64,000 nucleotides of DNA from NCBI GenBank assembly GCA_021234155.1, contig JAJEKV010000001.1:929927-993926 (forward strand), given 5' to 3'. Position 1 is the stretch's first letter. The number at the start of each line of letters is the position of its first letter. Position numbers and translations under genes: made by a program. Source of the DNA: Isoetes taiwanensis. Taxonomy: Eukaryota > Streptophyta > Lycopodiopsida > Isoetales > Isoetaceae. Below, piece after piece: positions 32,426 through 45,495 of this stretch. The notes beneath the pieces are model-generated. The model was not told where the DNA came from and did no database searches. It saw only the letters and a list, made by a program, of their open reading frames with translations.

Positions 32426-32811
32426 GGCGTGGGGCAGCCGAGCCCTCATAATTGTTTTTTGCACTGAAATCAACACCATATAGTATTTCGCTTGAAATCT
32501 TATAGTATTTTCTTAATCTTATTATACAAGATAGCAAATTTTGTACTTGCATACCCCACAAACGAGGAACTTTACGTGCGGTATAGATTAAGGAATAGGG
32601 GTGAATATGCCTATCCAACAGCTCTCGTTGCCCGAAGTCACCCCCCGTGTGAATATGCACCCAAACCAAAGGGGGTTTAAGGGGGATTTTAATTTAAATG
32701 TGTTGGACCCAATGGTTATGTTAATTAATGTCAATGGTAGTTATGTGTTAGTTGTTAATGTCAATGGTTGTTATGTGTTGGGGATTTAATTTTTATATGT
32801 TGGATGTTAAT
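32260..32811. mobile_element. Foldback element with about 165-bp inverted arms
   Basis: The left arm (32,260-32,425, starting ATTAACATCCAACATATAAAA) is repeated in reverse complement at about 32,640-32,811. The arms are about 90% alike and include the words ACCATTGGGTCCAACACATT and CCTTTGGTTTGGGTGCATAT. The loop between the arms is about 215 bp with no coding similarity. The structure resembles a foldback or long-TIR MITE. I cannot identify a clear target duplication. Copy 2 of the wider repeat in copy B carries only one arm. Confidence 0.75.
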
Positions 32812-33720
32812 ATTACGTGGTTATGTGTTAGTTGTATCCATGCAACTTTACATATCCATGCCCCTAGTAGTAGGTATTTTTTTTTTTTTTTTTCTTTGGA
32901 ATTTTTCATCTTGAAGTGCAAGCTCATGAATGGAGTACATGTAAGTCCTCCTCTCATCACACGTATAATCTTGGAAGGTGGCTCTTTGCTTCCACCAATT
33001 CATCAATTTCAAACTTCGAACACAATTATCCCAACAACATTCTATTCCCCTTACCTTAGTCGAGCTTCACATGAACAATCACTACTTGACTTGGACCTTT
33101 TGCTGGATAATGTTTCACCCGAAAGTGTGCCCTCTTCTCTCAGAAAATATGGTCCTGGCAGCTATTGGAGGTGCATTAAGAAAATTAGTGTCATCCACAA
33201 CCCTCCGGCTCTAGTAAAAGAATTCTCCTATAAACTCAATGCGGGGCTATAGAGGCATGATGCATGGAATCTCCAATTGTTTAATACAAAGCAAAGGCAA
33301 TCGGGGTGATTTTACCTTTTTCCTTCCATTTTTCTTCTAAAATTTTTCTTCTAAAATTGTTATGGCCACACCCACTTTATCCTCTCTAACCTTTCATCAT
33401 TGACGGCTTGGATAGGATCACCTAGTATGATAGTTCCTTCACCTACTAGCTCCTTATTGCATTGCCGCTTCACTTTCACCTTCTTATTCTTCCAATCCAA
33501 CCTAAGCGGAGGATAATTTGCTTAGTAGTCTCAGCCTCAACACCCTTTGGGTGGTCCACACCATTGACCTACAAGAACAATGTTAACAATGGGGTAACAA
33601 TGTGATAAGAACATGTGGTAACAATGTTGATACATGTTGGGGGAATAGGTATTACATTTTTACCTTTTTAGGATCCACGCGTTTCACCTATATAAGTTAA
33701 ATGTCTTAATATTAGTTCGA
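32812..33720. other. Spacer, nothing recognised
   Basis: The plus-strand frame at 32,752-33,252 contains EQSLLDLDLLLDNVSPESVP but has no family match that I can name. Confidence 0.3.
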
Positions 33721-33721
33721 A

Positions 33722-34789
33722 AGAATAGAATAGAATAGAATATGATTTTATCGTCCCCAGGAGACCAACTGGCCTATGGGACCTAAGTACAAAGAGAGCA
33801 GCGAAGCGATTACTACCAGATTAAAACCCCCACTAAGGGTTTTAGGAAAAACCTTAGTAGCAATAAGGATGCCGATATCTTTGCAAATTATATACATAAT
33901 CCACAAGTACAGCTGAGGTTAATGTCTGACGGGGGGCATGGCGAGTCCGCGTATCCATTACCTCCGAGGTACGATCCCAACAAGCCCTCTGAGGCCGTTG
34001 CCGGTAAGCTCATGCAAGGCCCGATGGGGCACAAATGCGAAACATACCGAGAGAGCCTGACATGTCAGAAAGACGCCCGGACAGGCCGAAGGCGGCGACT
34101 TTCATCCTCAATGGCTCGTTGGCCACAAGATTGGCGGACTCGTCCTCACGGCTCCCGAATCCATCTCCCCTGCCCTCATCGCGGAGGTGGTGTGCACCGT
34201 CTTGAATGGAAGCAATCACCCCCGCGCTTTTCATGGGTAGATGGGTGCAATGTAGTGGTGTGGCCCCCGTGAGCATGGGATTAACCTGCTGTCGATAATT
34301 TGCCACCTTGACATGGACAAGGCCTCGTGATCCCAAAGCTTGGCCATAAAGCAAGCATCCAAGTGCTTCTTCAAATGCGCGTTCCTTGATGTAATGCAGA
34401 CTTGGTCCACATCTGCGTGCCCTGCATTCCATAGCGAGAACCACTGGGCTTGTTTGTCTTTCCAAAGAAGCTTTAGTGTTGCTGGCCCATCACCACCGCC
34501 AAAGCAAGGTTGGGCGGCCGGCTTCATCCATAGCCACCACCTTCCGGAAGTAAATAATGGGATGTTCCATCGCAGCCCTCCAGAATGGAAGGGCTTTTGT
34601 CTCACGGAGCAAGATCCGATATGGGATAGTGGATTTCACTCCAGTGCGGGCCAAGAAGGCCTTCTGTACCTGCTCTAGATCGTTCCAAGTGGTGAGGGAT
34701 ATCACTGGCCCCCACACTTCTGCCCCATAGAGGAGGACCGGTTCAACCAAGGCCCTGAACAAGTGTGCCTGGTGACCCCATGCATACAA
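33722..34789 (-). mobile_element. LINE 3' fragment, reverse transcriptase C-terminus
   Basis: The minus strand reads HLFRALVEPVLLYGAEVWGP then ISLTTWNDLEQVQKAFLART and YRILLRETKALPFWRAAMEH. This is the region after the reverse-transcriptase core in many LINEs ('+..A+V.PVLLYG.EVWG....W..+E..Q+.FL...LG'). Further decayed frames (WFSLWNAGHADVDQVCITSR) follow, and the element ends in GACGATAAAATC plus a (TATTC)n tail at 33,755-33,722. It is truncated at its 5' side at about 34,790. Stops and frameshifts make it inactive. The end resembles that of the 6.5-7.7 kb LINE and the SINE. Confidence 0.85.
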
Positions 34790-35954
34790 CTAACCTTGCT
34801 TGTGATTTACGTTGTTTTGCATTGCATGTAGGGCTTTCCAACAAAGTAATTATGAGAATAGATTAAAGGGAACTTCAAAAAATACAAAAAAAAAAACATT
34901 AAATGGGCAAATATACGTTGTAAGTGCAGCCAAAAATAGGTTGTAAGTATAGCTTAGGTGTAGATAATTATGCAAAATTAATGATAACATAAGGTGTATG
35001 GTAGTAGTACTAAAGAGGTAAGTATAGGTCGTAATTCTAGATAGGCCAAAGTTGGTTGTAAGTATAGCTGAGGTCTAGGTAATTATACAAAATTGATGAC
35101 AAAACAGGTTTTAAGTATAGCTGACATGTGAGTAATTCTATCTTATATTATAATGCTATTGTGTAAGTGTTGGACCCAGCCCTAATTTGGACGCTCCAGA
35201 TTCGACTAAACTGATGGTGAAGATCATAAGCTCTTTAGGGTTTGCGAGGGCGGCTATGGCACCCGCTTCACTCCTTAGTTTCTAGAACAATCATTCATCT
35301 GTTATTCTATTCGTGGGCAGGGTGGTTTGGGATATTGAAGAGTTCTATTTCTTTCAAATCCAGCAGAGTTCCGTTTAGTTGAAAAAATTTGTGGGCGGAC
35401 TGGCAATTTCAAACGAGGGTTTTTTGGTTAAAGTAACTAATGTAACCGATGACGTTTAGGCTTCCCTTTGCGGAGCTCTAGAGTGTTTACCAGAGGCTGT
35501 GGGGCGAGCAGTCATCACCAATTTGATTTCCACTATTCTGCTTTGCATTTCTGCTCCCAGATCAAAAAAATAACGGACTTCTTAGTTCTGTATTCCACCA
35601 GAACAATTTTCCTAATTTCGACACTGCCCAATGCTCCATGCCAGCGATTATCTGATATGGCTGCTACAGGTAATTTTGAATTTTCGTGGTTGTTTTTGTT
35701 TGCATGTATAGCTATGGTTCCAGCTTTACTTTGTTTGAAATTGTATGCAGCTATATACGGCAAAAAATCTCGCATGCTTGCCTTCTACCCAGGCCACAGG
35801 TCTTGCCATTCTGTTGAACTGTAGGAACAATTTGCCTCAGTGATGCTCATGCCACTATAGATGAATTGAGTTTAAAAGGATTGGATTTTATAGCTAACTA
35901 GGAAGTGGAGAGCTCAGTAGCAACTCTGCAACTCTTATAGTGAATTTTGATTGT
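34790..35954. other. Spacer with diverged tandem repeats
   Basis: Between 34,905 and 35,130 the phrase 'ggttgtaagtatagct' and its neighbours 'gtagataattatgcaaaatt' recur about 120 bp apart in diverged form. The plus-strand frame at 35,468-35,824 (containing YGKKSRMLAFYPGH) has no secure assignment. Confidence 0.4.
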
Positions 35955-36172
35955 GCTCTTCAAGGTGACTAACAGTTATTAGCACACAAAAATGGACAAC
36001 ATCAGATGAGTATATAAACATGGCAAAGCAGGGTGCATTAAGCCCTTCTGATTATGCTTGAATTTGCCCTCTTCATGGTGACTAACAGATGGAGTCCTCA
36101 TTTGCATTTGGCACACAAAGATGGACACCATCAGATGACTATGTAAACATGGAAAAGCAGGGTGCATTAAGG
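35955..36172. repeat. Two-unit tandem repeat, about 120-132 bp
   Basis: 'ggtgactaacag' (35,964 and 36,078), 'cacacaaa.atggac' and 'aaagcagggtgcattaag' each occur twice in the same order. The second unit carries a small insertion. Confidence 0.8.
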
Positions 36173-38660
36173 TCTTCTGCAGACTTTGCGCTTGGTGTTC
36201 TCCATGCAGCCAGTTGATATGATAAGATTTTAAACATAAGGCAGTTTACTTCAGGATGGTGTACATAAGACAGTTTGCTTCAGGATGGTATGCCAATCAG
36301 GTAAAGATTCATTCTCGTAGCGTTAATTTTTCGTGCATTTGTTATACCGTTCGCTCTTATGCGAAATTAAAAGGCAATGACAATTGACCTTCCCCTGTGG
36401 CTTAGGGAAGGCTACTAGAGTGCATATTAGGACAGCTTAAAAATAAAGTTGTTAATGGGGGATACAATATAAGATCATTCACAATGATAGCATGTGATTG
36501 CCAAGATTAGGAGGTCAAATGGAGATCTTCTTGCTGCTGAAATTCTGTTGTGTTGCCTTTGAAGTTACATTTTGTTTGAAGTTGAATTTCTTGCAAGCAT
36601 CTTTAGTCTGCCGAGATTGCCATGTTTTGGACTTTACCAACCTAGAGCATTTTTGTAGTTGATAAGATTTTTATACAAACTTATTTTCTAAATCTTCTCG
36701 ATATGCATTGTTTCACACGCTTTTGATTGTTTCCACACATTTTGGGGAAATAATTTGAACAGATTGTCCTGTATCTGAAGATGCAAATTATGCCTATAAA
36801 CTTCACAGTGGGTCAATGCATGAATTCCACTAGCACATGCTCAAGGATGTAGGATTGAGCGAGAATAAATTGCGCATGTTAATAGTTTTGCAAGCGTTTT
36901 CTCGACCATCTTGCACAATAGAAAGATTATCCAATGGCCACATGCTACCAACATGAATGGTAAGTTTGGTAACATTACTTTTGCATATATAAGTGGATGT
37001 GATGTTCTGGATGTTAAAATGCAATAAAACCAGTCGTGGGCAAAAAGATTGGGCCATTCTTTCTGATAAATGCTTTCAGATTGGATTTGACATATTTTTG
37101 CAATAAGCATGGGGTCTAAACAGGATGTATCAACTTCTAAAGGTCAAGCACTTGCAGATGAGAACAGGGAAGAAAGAACTACGGTGGAGATTTGGTTTGC
37201 GAATGCTCCCTTCACTTATGTTAGGCACTCATATTGGATTTTTCTCTTTTCCTACAGGATGTAGCAAAGACCATCCTGCTTCTAAGCTAATAGGTGCTAA
37301 TATATCATATTACTTTGCAATTGTCATCGCTCCAACTTTGCTGCTACTGAAAGATTTTCTCTCTCATTAACATTGGTTGCATAATAGAAAGATTATACAA
37401 TGGCCATTTTAGGAATTGTGTTAGACACCATACCACATGGAGGGCACCAAGGAAAAATGACATCATAATTCTTGCCATTAATATGGGCAAAACATAACAT
37501 CCTGTTGTGTTTGGCATTCACGTTGGCTTGCAAGTTTGCTGCTTGGGGACAATTGTTTTTTGTCACATCTACCAATGTTCTCTCCTTCAGACACAGTACA
37601 ACAACATAATAGGGGCAGGGTTATATGTAATGGGAACTGGACCACTAAGGATTTATAGTTTGATGTATATAAGTGGTCCTGCAAGTGAAGGTATTGGCAT
37701 AGACATGGAGTCAAAGTGCTTATATGTAATAGAAACCAGTGAGAAGAACATGCCTGCCTATTATAGCAATGCTTTTCACCGCTTTTTCTTTACAGGGTAG
37801 CTTATTTGTTAATGTGAATTATCCGTCTAATACAACACAATCTTAATGAATCCTTTTTTTCTTTGATTGTTTTCTACTAGAAACCCCTTTATTTTGTTAG
37901 CAACATTGTATATAACCTCCCAAAATGCCAAATTCAATGCTTTTGACTCTTCAATGTCGACGCTCATGATGCAATTTTTAATGGATGCACATGATGCTCC
38001 AGGAAAATTTGTTGAGGTCATGTACAACTACACATCAATAATACAAAAAAAACCGCTAAGAAAAGAAAACAAAAAACATACAACACATTATGACTCCAAG
38101 AATCTTTGTGAAGCATAATATTATATTCTCTCATGTCATTTACAAGTTCCCAGCCTATGCCCAGCAACGCTGGGCACCCTTACTAGTAGAGAATTAATGA
38201 TAACCTAGGGCGTAATTAATTCAATAGAAGTAATGATAGCTAATTCGTATGATGTGATGGAATCATAATTACAACCGCGCCTATACGAAACCTTGTATGC
38301 AACTACTATATCTTGCATGAAACCCCTTCATTCCTTCAACCGCCCATCCTTTTCTTCCTTCTAGAGCCATTTTCTTCCTTCCTTCTAGTGCCATTTTCTT
38401 CCTTCCTTCCTTACCATGGTGAGCCATCTTTGCCTGCCCATCCCGCCAAGCTCCATCCCATCCGGACTCGCCGGAGGGGCTAAGAAGGGAGATAAAAAAT
38501 TGATCAAGAAATCCATTCCCCACTCCATGAGTGCGCTGCGGGCTGCCTTCCGCACCATAGATCGGATGAATGCGAGGACTTGTTTATTGGGGGCAAGCTT
38601 CTGGGGAAAGTGAGTATCTCGGCACCAGCTCTAGCAGCCCGGAGTCCCCCCATACATCGC
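36173..38660. other. Spacer, nothing recognised
   Basis: 'atagaaagattat.caatggcca' recurs at 36,918 and 37,384. Positions 38,340-38,410 carry TTCC-rich repeats. No gene is supported. Confidence 0.3.
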
Positions 38661-38676
38661 GAGATTAGGATGAAGA

Positions 38677-38877
38677 GTGGAGAAGGAGGTTGAAAAGCGT
38701 GTAAGAAATGGAGGAAAAAAAAATGAGGAGTGGCAAGAACAATTGGAGGAAGAGAAGAAAGATTATAATGGGCGCCCTCTACTCCTGGATGATGAAGAAG
38801 TTCGCGAAGCCATCTTTGAAGAGATGGCAGATGAAAGCTCAGAGGAAGAAGGGGAGGAGGAAGAAGAGGAGGGCTGA
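38677..38877 (+). CDS. Small acidic open frame, unknown
   Basis: A 66-codon frame is rich in Glu and Lys and ends in an acidic tail (ADESSEEEGEEEEEEG). The middle, LLLDDEEVREAIFEEM, could be part of a coiled or charged region of a larger protein, but there is no recognised domain, no clear splice sites and no upstream exon. It may be a fragment of a real exon or chance. The poly-T run just after the stop suggests a retro-insertion tail on the minus strand. Confidence 0.2.
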   Translation: MEKEVEKRVRNGGKKNEEWQEQLEEEKKDYNGRPLLLDDEEVREAIFEEMADESSEEEGEEEEEEG

Positions 38878-38902
38878 TTTTTTTTTTTTTTTTGTTATTT
38901 AG

Positions 38903-41900
38903 TTTTTGTTCAGAAAGTGAGCTGGGCATCTCAAAAATGTCCTCAAATGATGATTATGAATGGAGCTAGGCATCTCCTTAAACTGCCTAGAACTTTGTAA
39001 TTTTGTGGCTGATAGCGCCAACTCTAAAACCAAAAAGGCCTTATATGTAAATTATTTCAATGGCAATACAAGGATTTACTGGCTGTAATATGTTTCTTTA
39101 GTTTCTACTCTAACTTTAAAGCAGTACTGTAATTTCTTCAGAAGCTGTTTTGAATGCTGACTCTTTCATTCTTAATTTTGAGAGAGCTCAACTGAAATCA
39201 TGCCAGTGAAAATATGTTTGTGCAAAATGTTTAAATTGTATTGTAGTCCCAATACACCGACGTGAATTGCATACAGTAACTAGCTTTCTTATCTTAATAT
39301 TTCCTCTTACAACAAAGACTTTTGCTAATTTTATTAATGCATTAAATCAGTTTACACTTCAAAAGACTTCTGCTAATGCCAGTAGTGCATTTAAATTACA
39401 AATGAATGGAGTTCGTTGGCGTGGTAAAAATCACTAATTTGTTTTCTCTCTAACTTACAGATTTATGAATTGATTACGGCGATATTCAATTGAACATACA
39501 TCGCCGCGATATTCAATTGAAGTTCCTCCCGTGGCGGATGGGACATTTCTTGCGTGGCCTATGCCAATCTTATAGTTTCATGGCCGGCCTTTGATATTTA
39601 CTGCCATATTAATCGCTTGATGAGATGTGGTGGGGGTGGCTACAAGCATAAAGGCTTATTCAATGAGTTGTGCCGCGTTCGAGGGGCTTGAAATGGAGAA
39701 TGCTCACCGAAGAGCGTTGCAGTGCAGCGAAGTCATTTTGGGTAATATCATAATAGGCAGCACCATCCGATTTGCATGTTCTTGTGTGCCAGCCTCTGTT
39801 ACAACAAAGATTTGAGACTGCTGTGCGGCATTTGAGACGACCGAGAACAACATACGGATGAATAACAACAGATGTAATTAAAACAATGTAAAAAAAAGTG
39901 TCTAGTGTTTTAAATTCCTGAATGGTCTGGTCTGCAGGCCTTATAGTTTTGAAATTTTGAATGAATGGTCCGGTATGCAAGCCGTTTTAGTTTCATACAT
40001 ATTACTTAATCAGCTTGAGCATCTTAGTATAAGCACTCAATCTACTTTTCTGATGCATCTTCCTCTATTTCTTCAAGAAAAATGAAATTCACCTTCTTTA
40101 AGCGAATTACCTGGCCATGCAACAAAGGTCGATGATGCTTTCACCGATTGTGTCTCCATCGGGATGCCTTCGGGTAATGCCCGTCGCCGATTGAAATGGC
40201 AACTGGTTACTAGGATCTTCACATGATCATTTCCAAGAGGAACTCCATGGCATACCGCTCCGGATCGACCGATTCTATCTTGCAATTTCCACCCTCCTCT
40301 TCAAATTAAATTGCCAAAGATGTAACATTCTCTCCAACGCTATTCAATCTCGTGAAGATTATGGGATTAATTTGGAGCTTGGGATCTGGAAAGTAGATGA
40401 ACTTACATGAAGGCGACATCGGCTCCGTACGAGCTTCTTCCCAGTTCTTCCAGTTCTTCGAAGTTCTTCCGTTTCTTCGAAGTTCGAATGGCAAGAAAGG
40501 CTGGAGGCAAGATTAGATGGTAGTTTCAAATTATCCATTAATTATGCTTTGCTTTTTTAGCGGGCCGAGTGAAATCTTATGAAATAAAACGGCGTGACAT
40601 GTAGGGTTGAGTTGGTTGGTGCGTTGGGATTGCATAAAGTCTTTCTAGAATCTAGTGCAATGGCCTTTGGAGCCTGTTGCATATTCTGAAATAGTAATAC
40701 ATTAACTTCATAAGTTGAAGATGTTAATGGCTTGTGAGGTGTATGTGCATTTTATTGCCAAATATTAATGGGCTTCATTTTCCGAATCTTGCACTTTTTA
40801 AAGACAAAGGGAAGCATTTAACCCTATTGATTTAAGAGAACAACAACTCATTATTACCAAGGGAATGGAATGTATCTTTTGTGGAAATTCATGCTAGAAA
40901 AAAATTTATTATTTATTGAGCTTAAATGCAATTTTTACATTACATGGGATGACGAAAATTCCAATGTATAATTTGTCAATACTAGTTTCTTTATTGGGCA
41001 AAGCCTACCCTACTCTTTACAAAAATAAGGGCAAAACCATAGTGCTTTAGGCAACTTTTTTTTTTTTTTTTTTGAACAGTTGAAACAAAGGGTGGTGCCA
41101 TCTAGAAAGTTATGTAAACCTCATTACCATAATATGGAATCGGACCCAAGTTTGGGGGTTTCTTTGTGTTTTTGTATTTATCTTGTTTTACTTTCCTATA
41201 AAAGTTCCATTATAAGCGACAATGTGTTATTATGGTGTTATGTTGAAATATTTTCTTTTGACTTGTTTAAAATACCAAAAGACAATATGATATGCCCTTC
41301 CATTCCTTATGTGTACATCACTAAACTAAAACAAGTTGATAAAATTATCTCAAATGACTTTCAATTGAGAGGACATGAGAAATGTAGAGGGAGACGAAAA
41401 AGCCATCTTTGGCGATAAGCACGCTTGATTATCAAGTAATCACATAATGATATTAGGCAGAATGTATCCAATCGAGATTCGAGTCAATCTTGAATATTGG
41501 CTCACAATCTTATAGACACTACAATATCAAATGCCATCTTGCATTTGATTTTACCACAAAAGAACTCATAGATCGCGATAAGATGTGGCATGCCAAACAA
41601 TGCTATACTTGCCAAAAATATAGTTTGCTTATGGAAGACTGAGATATGATCATGTGGATTTGAAGCCTATTTTGAAGATGAAGAATCTTTGCAAATATAA
41701 CTAGACATGTCATGTATACTGCATATGTCTAATACGGACATTGCTTCATATAAAGCTGTTGAATCATGGTTTATATTTGTTCTCATGGGGAATAATAAAG
41801 CACACAATGCTCTCAATACATCACGCCTCGCGCATTTGCATTGTAACCGCATCATTCGCGGCACTAAAGGCCATGCCTAACCCATAAACATTGTTGTAGA

Positions 41901-43905
41901 AAATTCCTACATCAAAAAATAGACATCATCTTGTTTTTAAAAAATGGAGTCAAAAAAGGCGTAACATAAAAGCAGGGAACTGGCAAACTCATATCTAGCC
42001 TTTAATGCTATTCAACATTGACAAAAGGGATTATATTACTGAAACCTCAAAGTTGTAGGATGGTGGTACATATAGGAATAAAGTGAAAAAATATATCAAT
42101 TTTAACCTACCTGCTAGGCAATGAAGGGCAAATACAATCCAAAATGAAATCGCCCAAGATCATTTCAAGCCGGGCCGTGATCCAAGGTCAGATCACCAAC
42201 TATGTTTGTTGGAAACGTTTGCACTAGTAGCCTCGTCTTATCTCGCATGCCAATTCTCACAACAATTTAAATTAGCACAAAATGATTAGTTAGAGATGGA
42301 TGAAGGGAGGCATAACTTAATTTCATTTGTTCTCAGAAGTCAAGTCCCTCGACAAACGTTTCTCTTCCGCCCGCTTGCAAATGTTCATGGTAACACGCCG
42401 GATTGCTTGGGATAGCTGGCGGAAAACTCCGAAGTCGTAAAACGATCTTGACATGACTTACTCACTGCCATTATTATTTGAATAGGTATTAAACTTACAT
42501 CTTCATATTCCCCGACTGTGAGAACCATCATTCCATGCAAATTCCAAAACAAAGCCAGAAGTTTTCGCTAAATTTCTTCTCTAGTGCATCGCATACCCCT
42601 TGCAACATAACGTAAACGTTATAATTCCCTTCCACTTAAACCTAGGGTTCTACCTAACTTTGTTCCAACCGCAAAGCCGAACGACCATTAAACAGCTTTG
42701 AATCGCCATAATAGCTCGAAAGCACCCCGCACTTTATGGTAGATTGGTGAAACAAGCAGAACAAAATATTATGAACTTTAGATTAACCTTGATATACCGG
42801 GTTCTTACCTCCATCGCATGCAACCGCATCGCATAAAACGCAGGTCTCGCGGAAAACATAAGTAATGGAAAAAGGGATGACAAATATGCAAGGGAAGAAC
42901 ATCTCCCCGCCATAGACACCGGAGTTTCGGCTGCACCGCTTTCAGCAAACATGAAAAGAAGATCGCAGCCTACAACATTCTCAAAGCGAAGGATTTGTCC
43001 ATAGCCGGAGCAAATCGCCTACACCGCCAACTTATAAAGCCGTTCAAAAGGATTTTGTCCTAGTTATAACTAGTGATACCCTTGTTGCCGCGAGCTCAAG
43101 ATATGCCACCGCCCATAGCAAAGAAGAGGAAACACGCCTACGCTTTTATCCTGACCGCCAGGCGAAATGAAAGGTGCGCGCAATCGCCAGGAATTCGCGA
43201 AGCTTAATTTCCCCGCCGAGGATTCAAAATTTCAGAGAATCCATCGACTAAATTGATTTTGGGTGACGGCACTCCATTATCGGCATAGCTAGAATTGCGT
43301 ACTTTTGTGCGGGGGTTAGGCAACCCCGCTAAAACAAAACAATCCAGGGCAATAAACATTGACATAAAAGCAAAAGGATCATTATTGATGTCTCTATACT
43401 TTCAATTGTGAAGAAATTAAAAATTTAGGATATTATCAAATTTGTTTAGTGTAACTCATGCGGACTGGCCGCTTAACTAAAGAAAACTGATGCCGTAAAA
43501 TTGTTCATTTCAAAGAAACCCAATCTGACGTAATTTAAAGAATTAAATAGCAGATAGTTTGAAAAATTGCAAATCGACCGCTCAAAAATTGAAAGCAAAA
43601 GGCGGTGGATCGCCATATAACAACAACTTATAACTAAAGTTTGAATCAAAATCTCCTTCTGCTGCGTTTCGTTTCGGTTAGTGCACTACAATATTGCAAC
43701 CAACAAGTACCTGGATTTATATAACTCGCGGCATCTCACATCAACCTTTATTCACATAATCCTCGGTCTCTATTACCACCTATCTACCCTTATATTATAA
43801 AGTTTTTAGTATGTCATGAAGCAAACCTCAATTTGGATCTGCTGATCATCCTGATCATCCAGCGTCGAAGATGTATCGCCACCACTTCCCACCATCGTGG
43901 ATTGG
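38903..43905. other. Spacer, no gene recognised
   Basis: Five kilobases with only short, unconvincing frames. The word GCGATATTCAATTGAA is doubled at 39,479 and 39,507. A T-run of 20 lies at 41,055-41,074. From about 39,600 to 43,600 many isolated 'cgcc' and 'gatcgc' insertions in otherwise AT-rich sequence resemble the altered spelling seen in copy B. Confidence 0.3.
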
Positions 43906-43909
43906 CCAT

Positions 43910-45495
43910 ACTCTTAACTCAAGAGGAAAGGGAAAAGGAAAAGGAAAGAGAAATGGCAGCGAAAGGTAAAAAGCACTTTAAAAAGGAAAAGAAGGAAAAG
44001 GGAAAAAGAGCACCTAAAAAGGGAAAAGGTTAAAAGGGAGAAAGAAAGGAAAAAGCACACTATGAAAGGAGAAACAGGGAATAGGTAAAAGGGAAGGGAA
44101 AAGGGTTTATGAAAAGGGTCGAGAAGGAAAGGAAAAGGAAAAGGAAAATAAAGGGAAAATAAAGGAGGACGAGGGAGCAAAAGGACAACGGAAATGGGGA
44201 AGAGAAAAAATGGGAAAAGAAGAAAAAGGCGCTGCGCGATGCAAAAAGGGAAGAGAAAAGGAAGGGAAAAGGGAAAGGAGAAGGAAAAGAAAAAGGTAGG
44301 AACTAAGCGCGGGAAGGAAAAGGCATAAAAAAATAGAAGAGTGGAATGAAGGGAAAAAAAGGGAAGAGAAAGGTGAAAAAAAAGGAAGGCAATGAAAAAG
44401 GAAAGGGAAAAGAACAAAGGAGGAAAAGGCAAAGCAAAAAAAGGCACAAAAATAAAGGGAAGTGAAAAAAGCACCTAAAAAAACCCAGAAGAAAAAAAAA
44501 AAAGGTGGGGAAGGATATGGGGAAAAGAAAGGAGACGAAAAGTTGAAATGGCCACCAGAAAAAGGGAAGTGGAAAAGGTGGGGAAAGAAAAAAAAATGAA
44601 GGAAATGACACAAAAAAAGGGGAAGAGAAAAGGGAGGGAAAAAGGGAAAGGAAGGGAAAAGAAAAAAGGGAGGGGAAGCCAGGAAGGTAAGAAAAAAAGG
44701 CATAGAGAAAATTAGAAGAGAAATGGGGAAAAGAGAAGGAAAAAATGAAGAGGGAAAGTGCGAGGAAAAGGAGAAAAAGTGGAAGGTACAAAAAAAAAGC
44801 AGAAACAAAGAATAAAGGGATGGGTATGGCTAAAAAAACAAAAATAAAGGAAGGGAAACAAAGGCACCTGAAAAAAGAAGAAAAAGGAAAGGGATGGGAA
44901 AAGGGAAAAGAGAAAAAAGAAAAGGAAAAGGAAAACCCTTGGTGAGGAAGAGGGGGGAAATGAAGGGAAAAAAGCGGAAGGAGGGAGAGAGGAAGGGGAA
45001 AAAGGCCATCGGAAAATGGAAGGGAAGGGAAAAGTAAAAGGAAGGGGAGGGAGGGGAGGGGAGGGGAGGGAGAAAAGAAAAAGGGAAAAAATGTAAAAAA
45101 GAAGGACTAAGGAAACCCGTGTGGAGTATGGAATAAAGGGAATGAGAGAAAAATAAGGTAAAATAGGATAAGAGGGGAGGGGACAAAGGAAGAGAAAACA
45201 AAAGCATAAATAGAAAAATAGGAAAGGGGAAGAAAAAAAAACGGAAAAAGGGGTGGAGGAAAGGGTGAAAGAGGAAAACAAAAAGTAAAGGCCACAAAAA
45301 TGAGAGAAAAGACAATATGAAAGTAGAAAAATAAAGACATTGAAGGTAAAACAACAAAAAAAAAAGGAAAAGGGAAGATGTTAGCATTTAGAATAGTGGA
45401 AAAGAAAAAAGGTAAACGGTGGAAAAAGAGGAGAAAGGAGGAAAACAGAAAATAAAAAATAAAATCATGGAAAAGAAAAAGGAAAAAGAAATAAG
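43910..45495 (+). repeat. 1.6-kb homopurine tract
   Basis: The plus strand is overwhelmingly A and G (GGGAAAAGGAAAAGG words), with only scattered C or T. The long Phe/Ser/Pro/Leu-rich frames on the minus strand are purely compositional and should not be annotated as genes. The tract is unusually long for a purine run and could form triplex DNA or stall sequencing. Confidence 0.95.

Noticed and set aside
35468-35824. Tudor/SGF29-like gene from the phrase YGKKSRMLAFYPGH
   Set aside because: Only a dozen residues are suggestive; no second block supports it.
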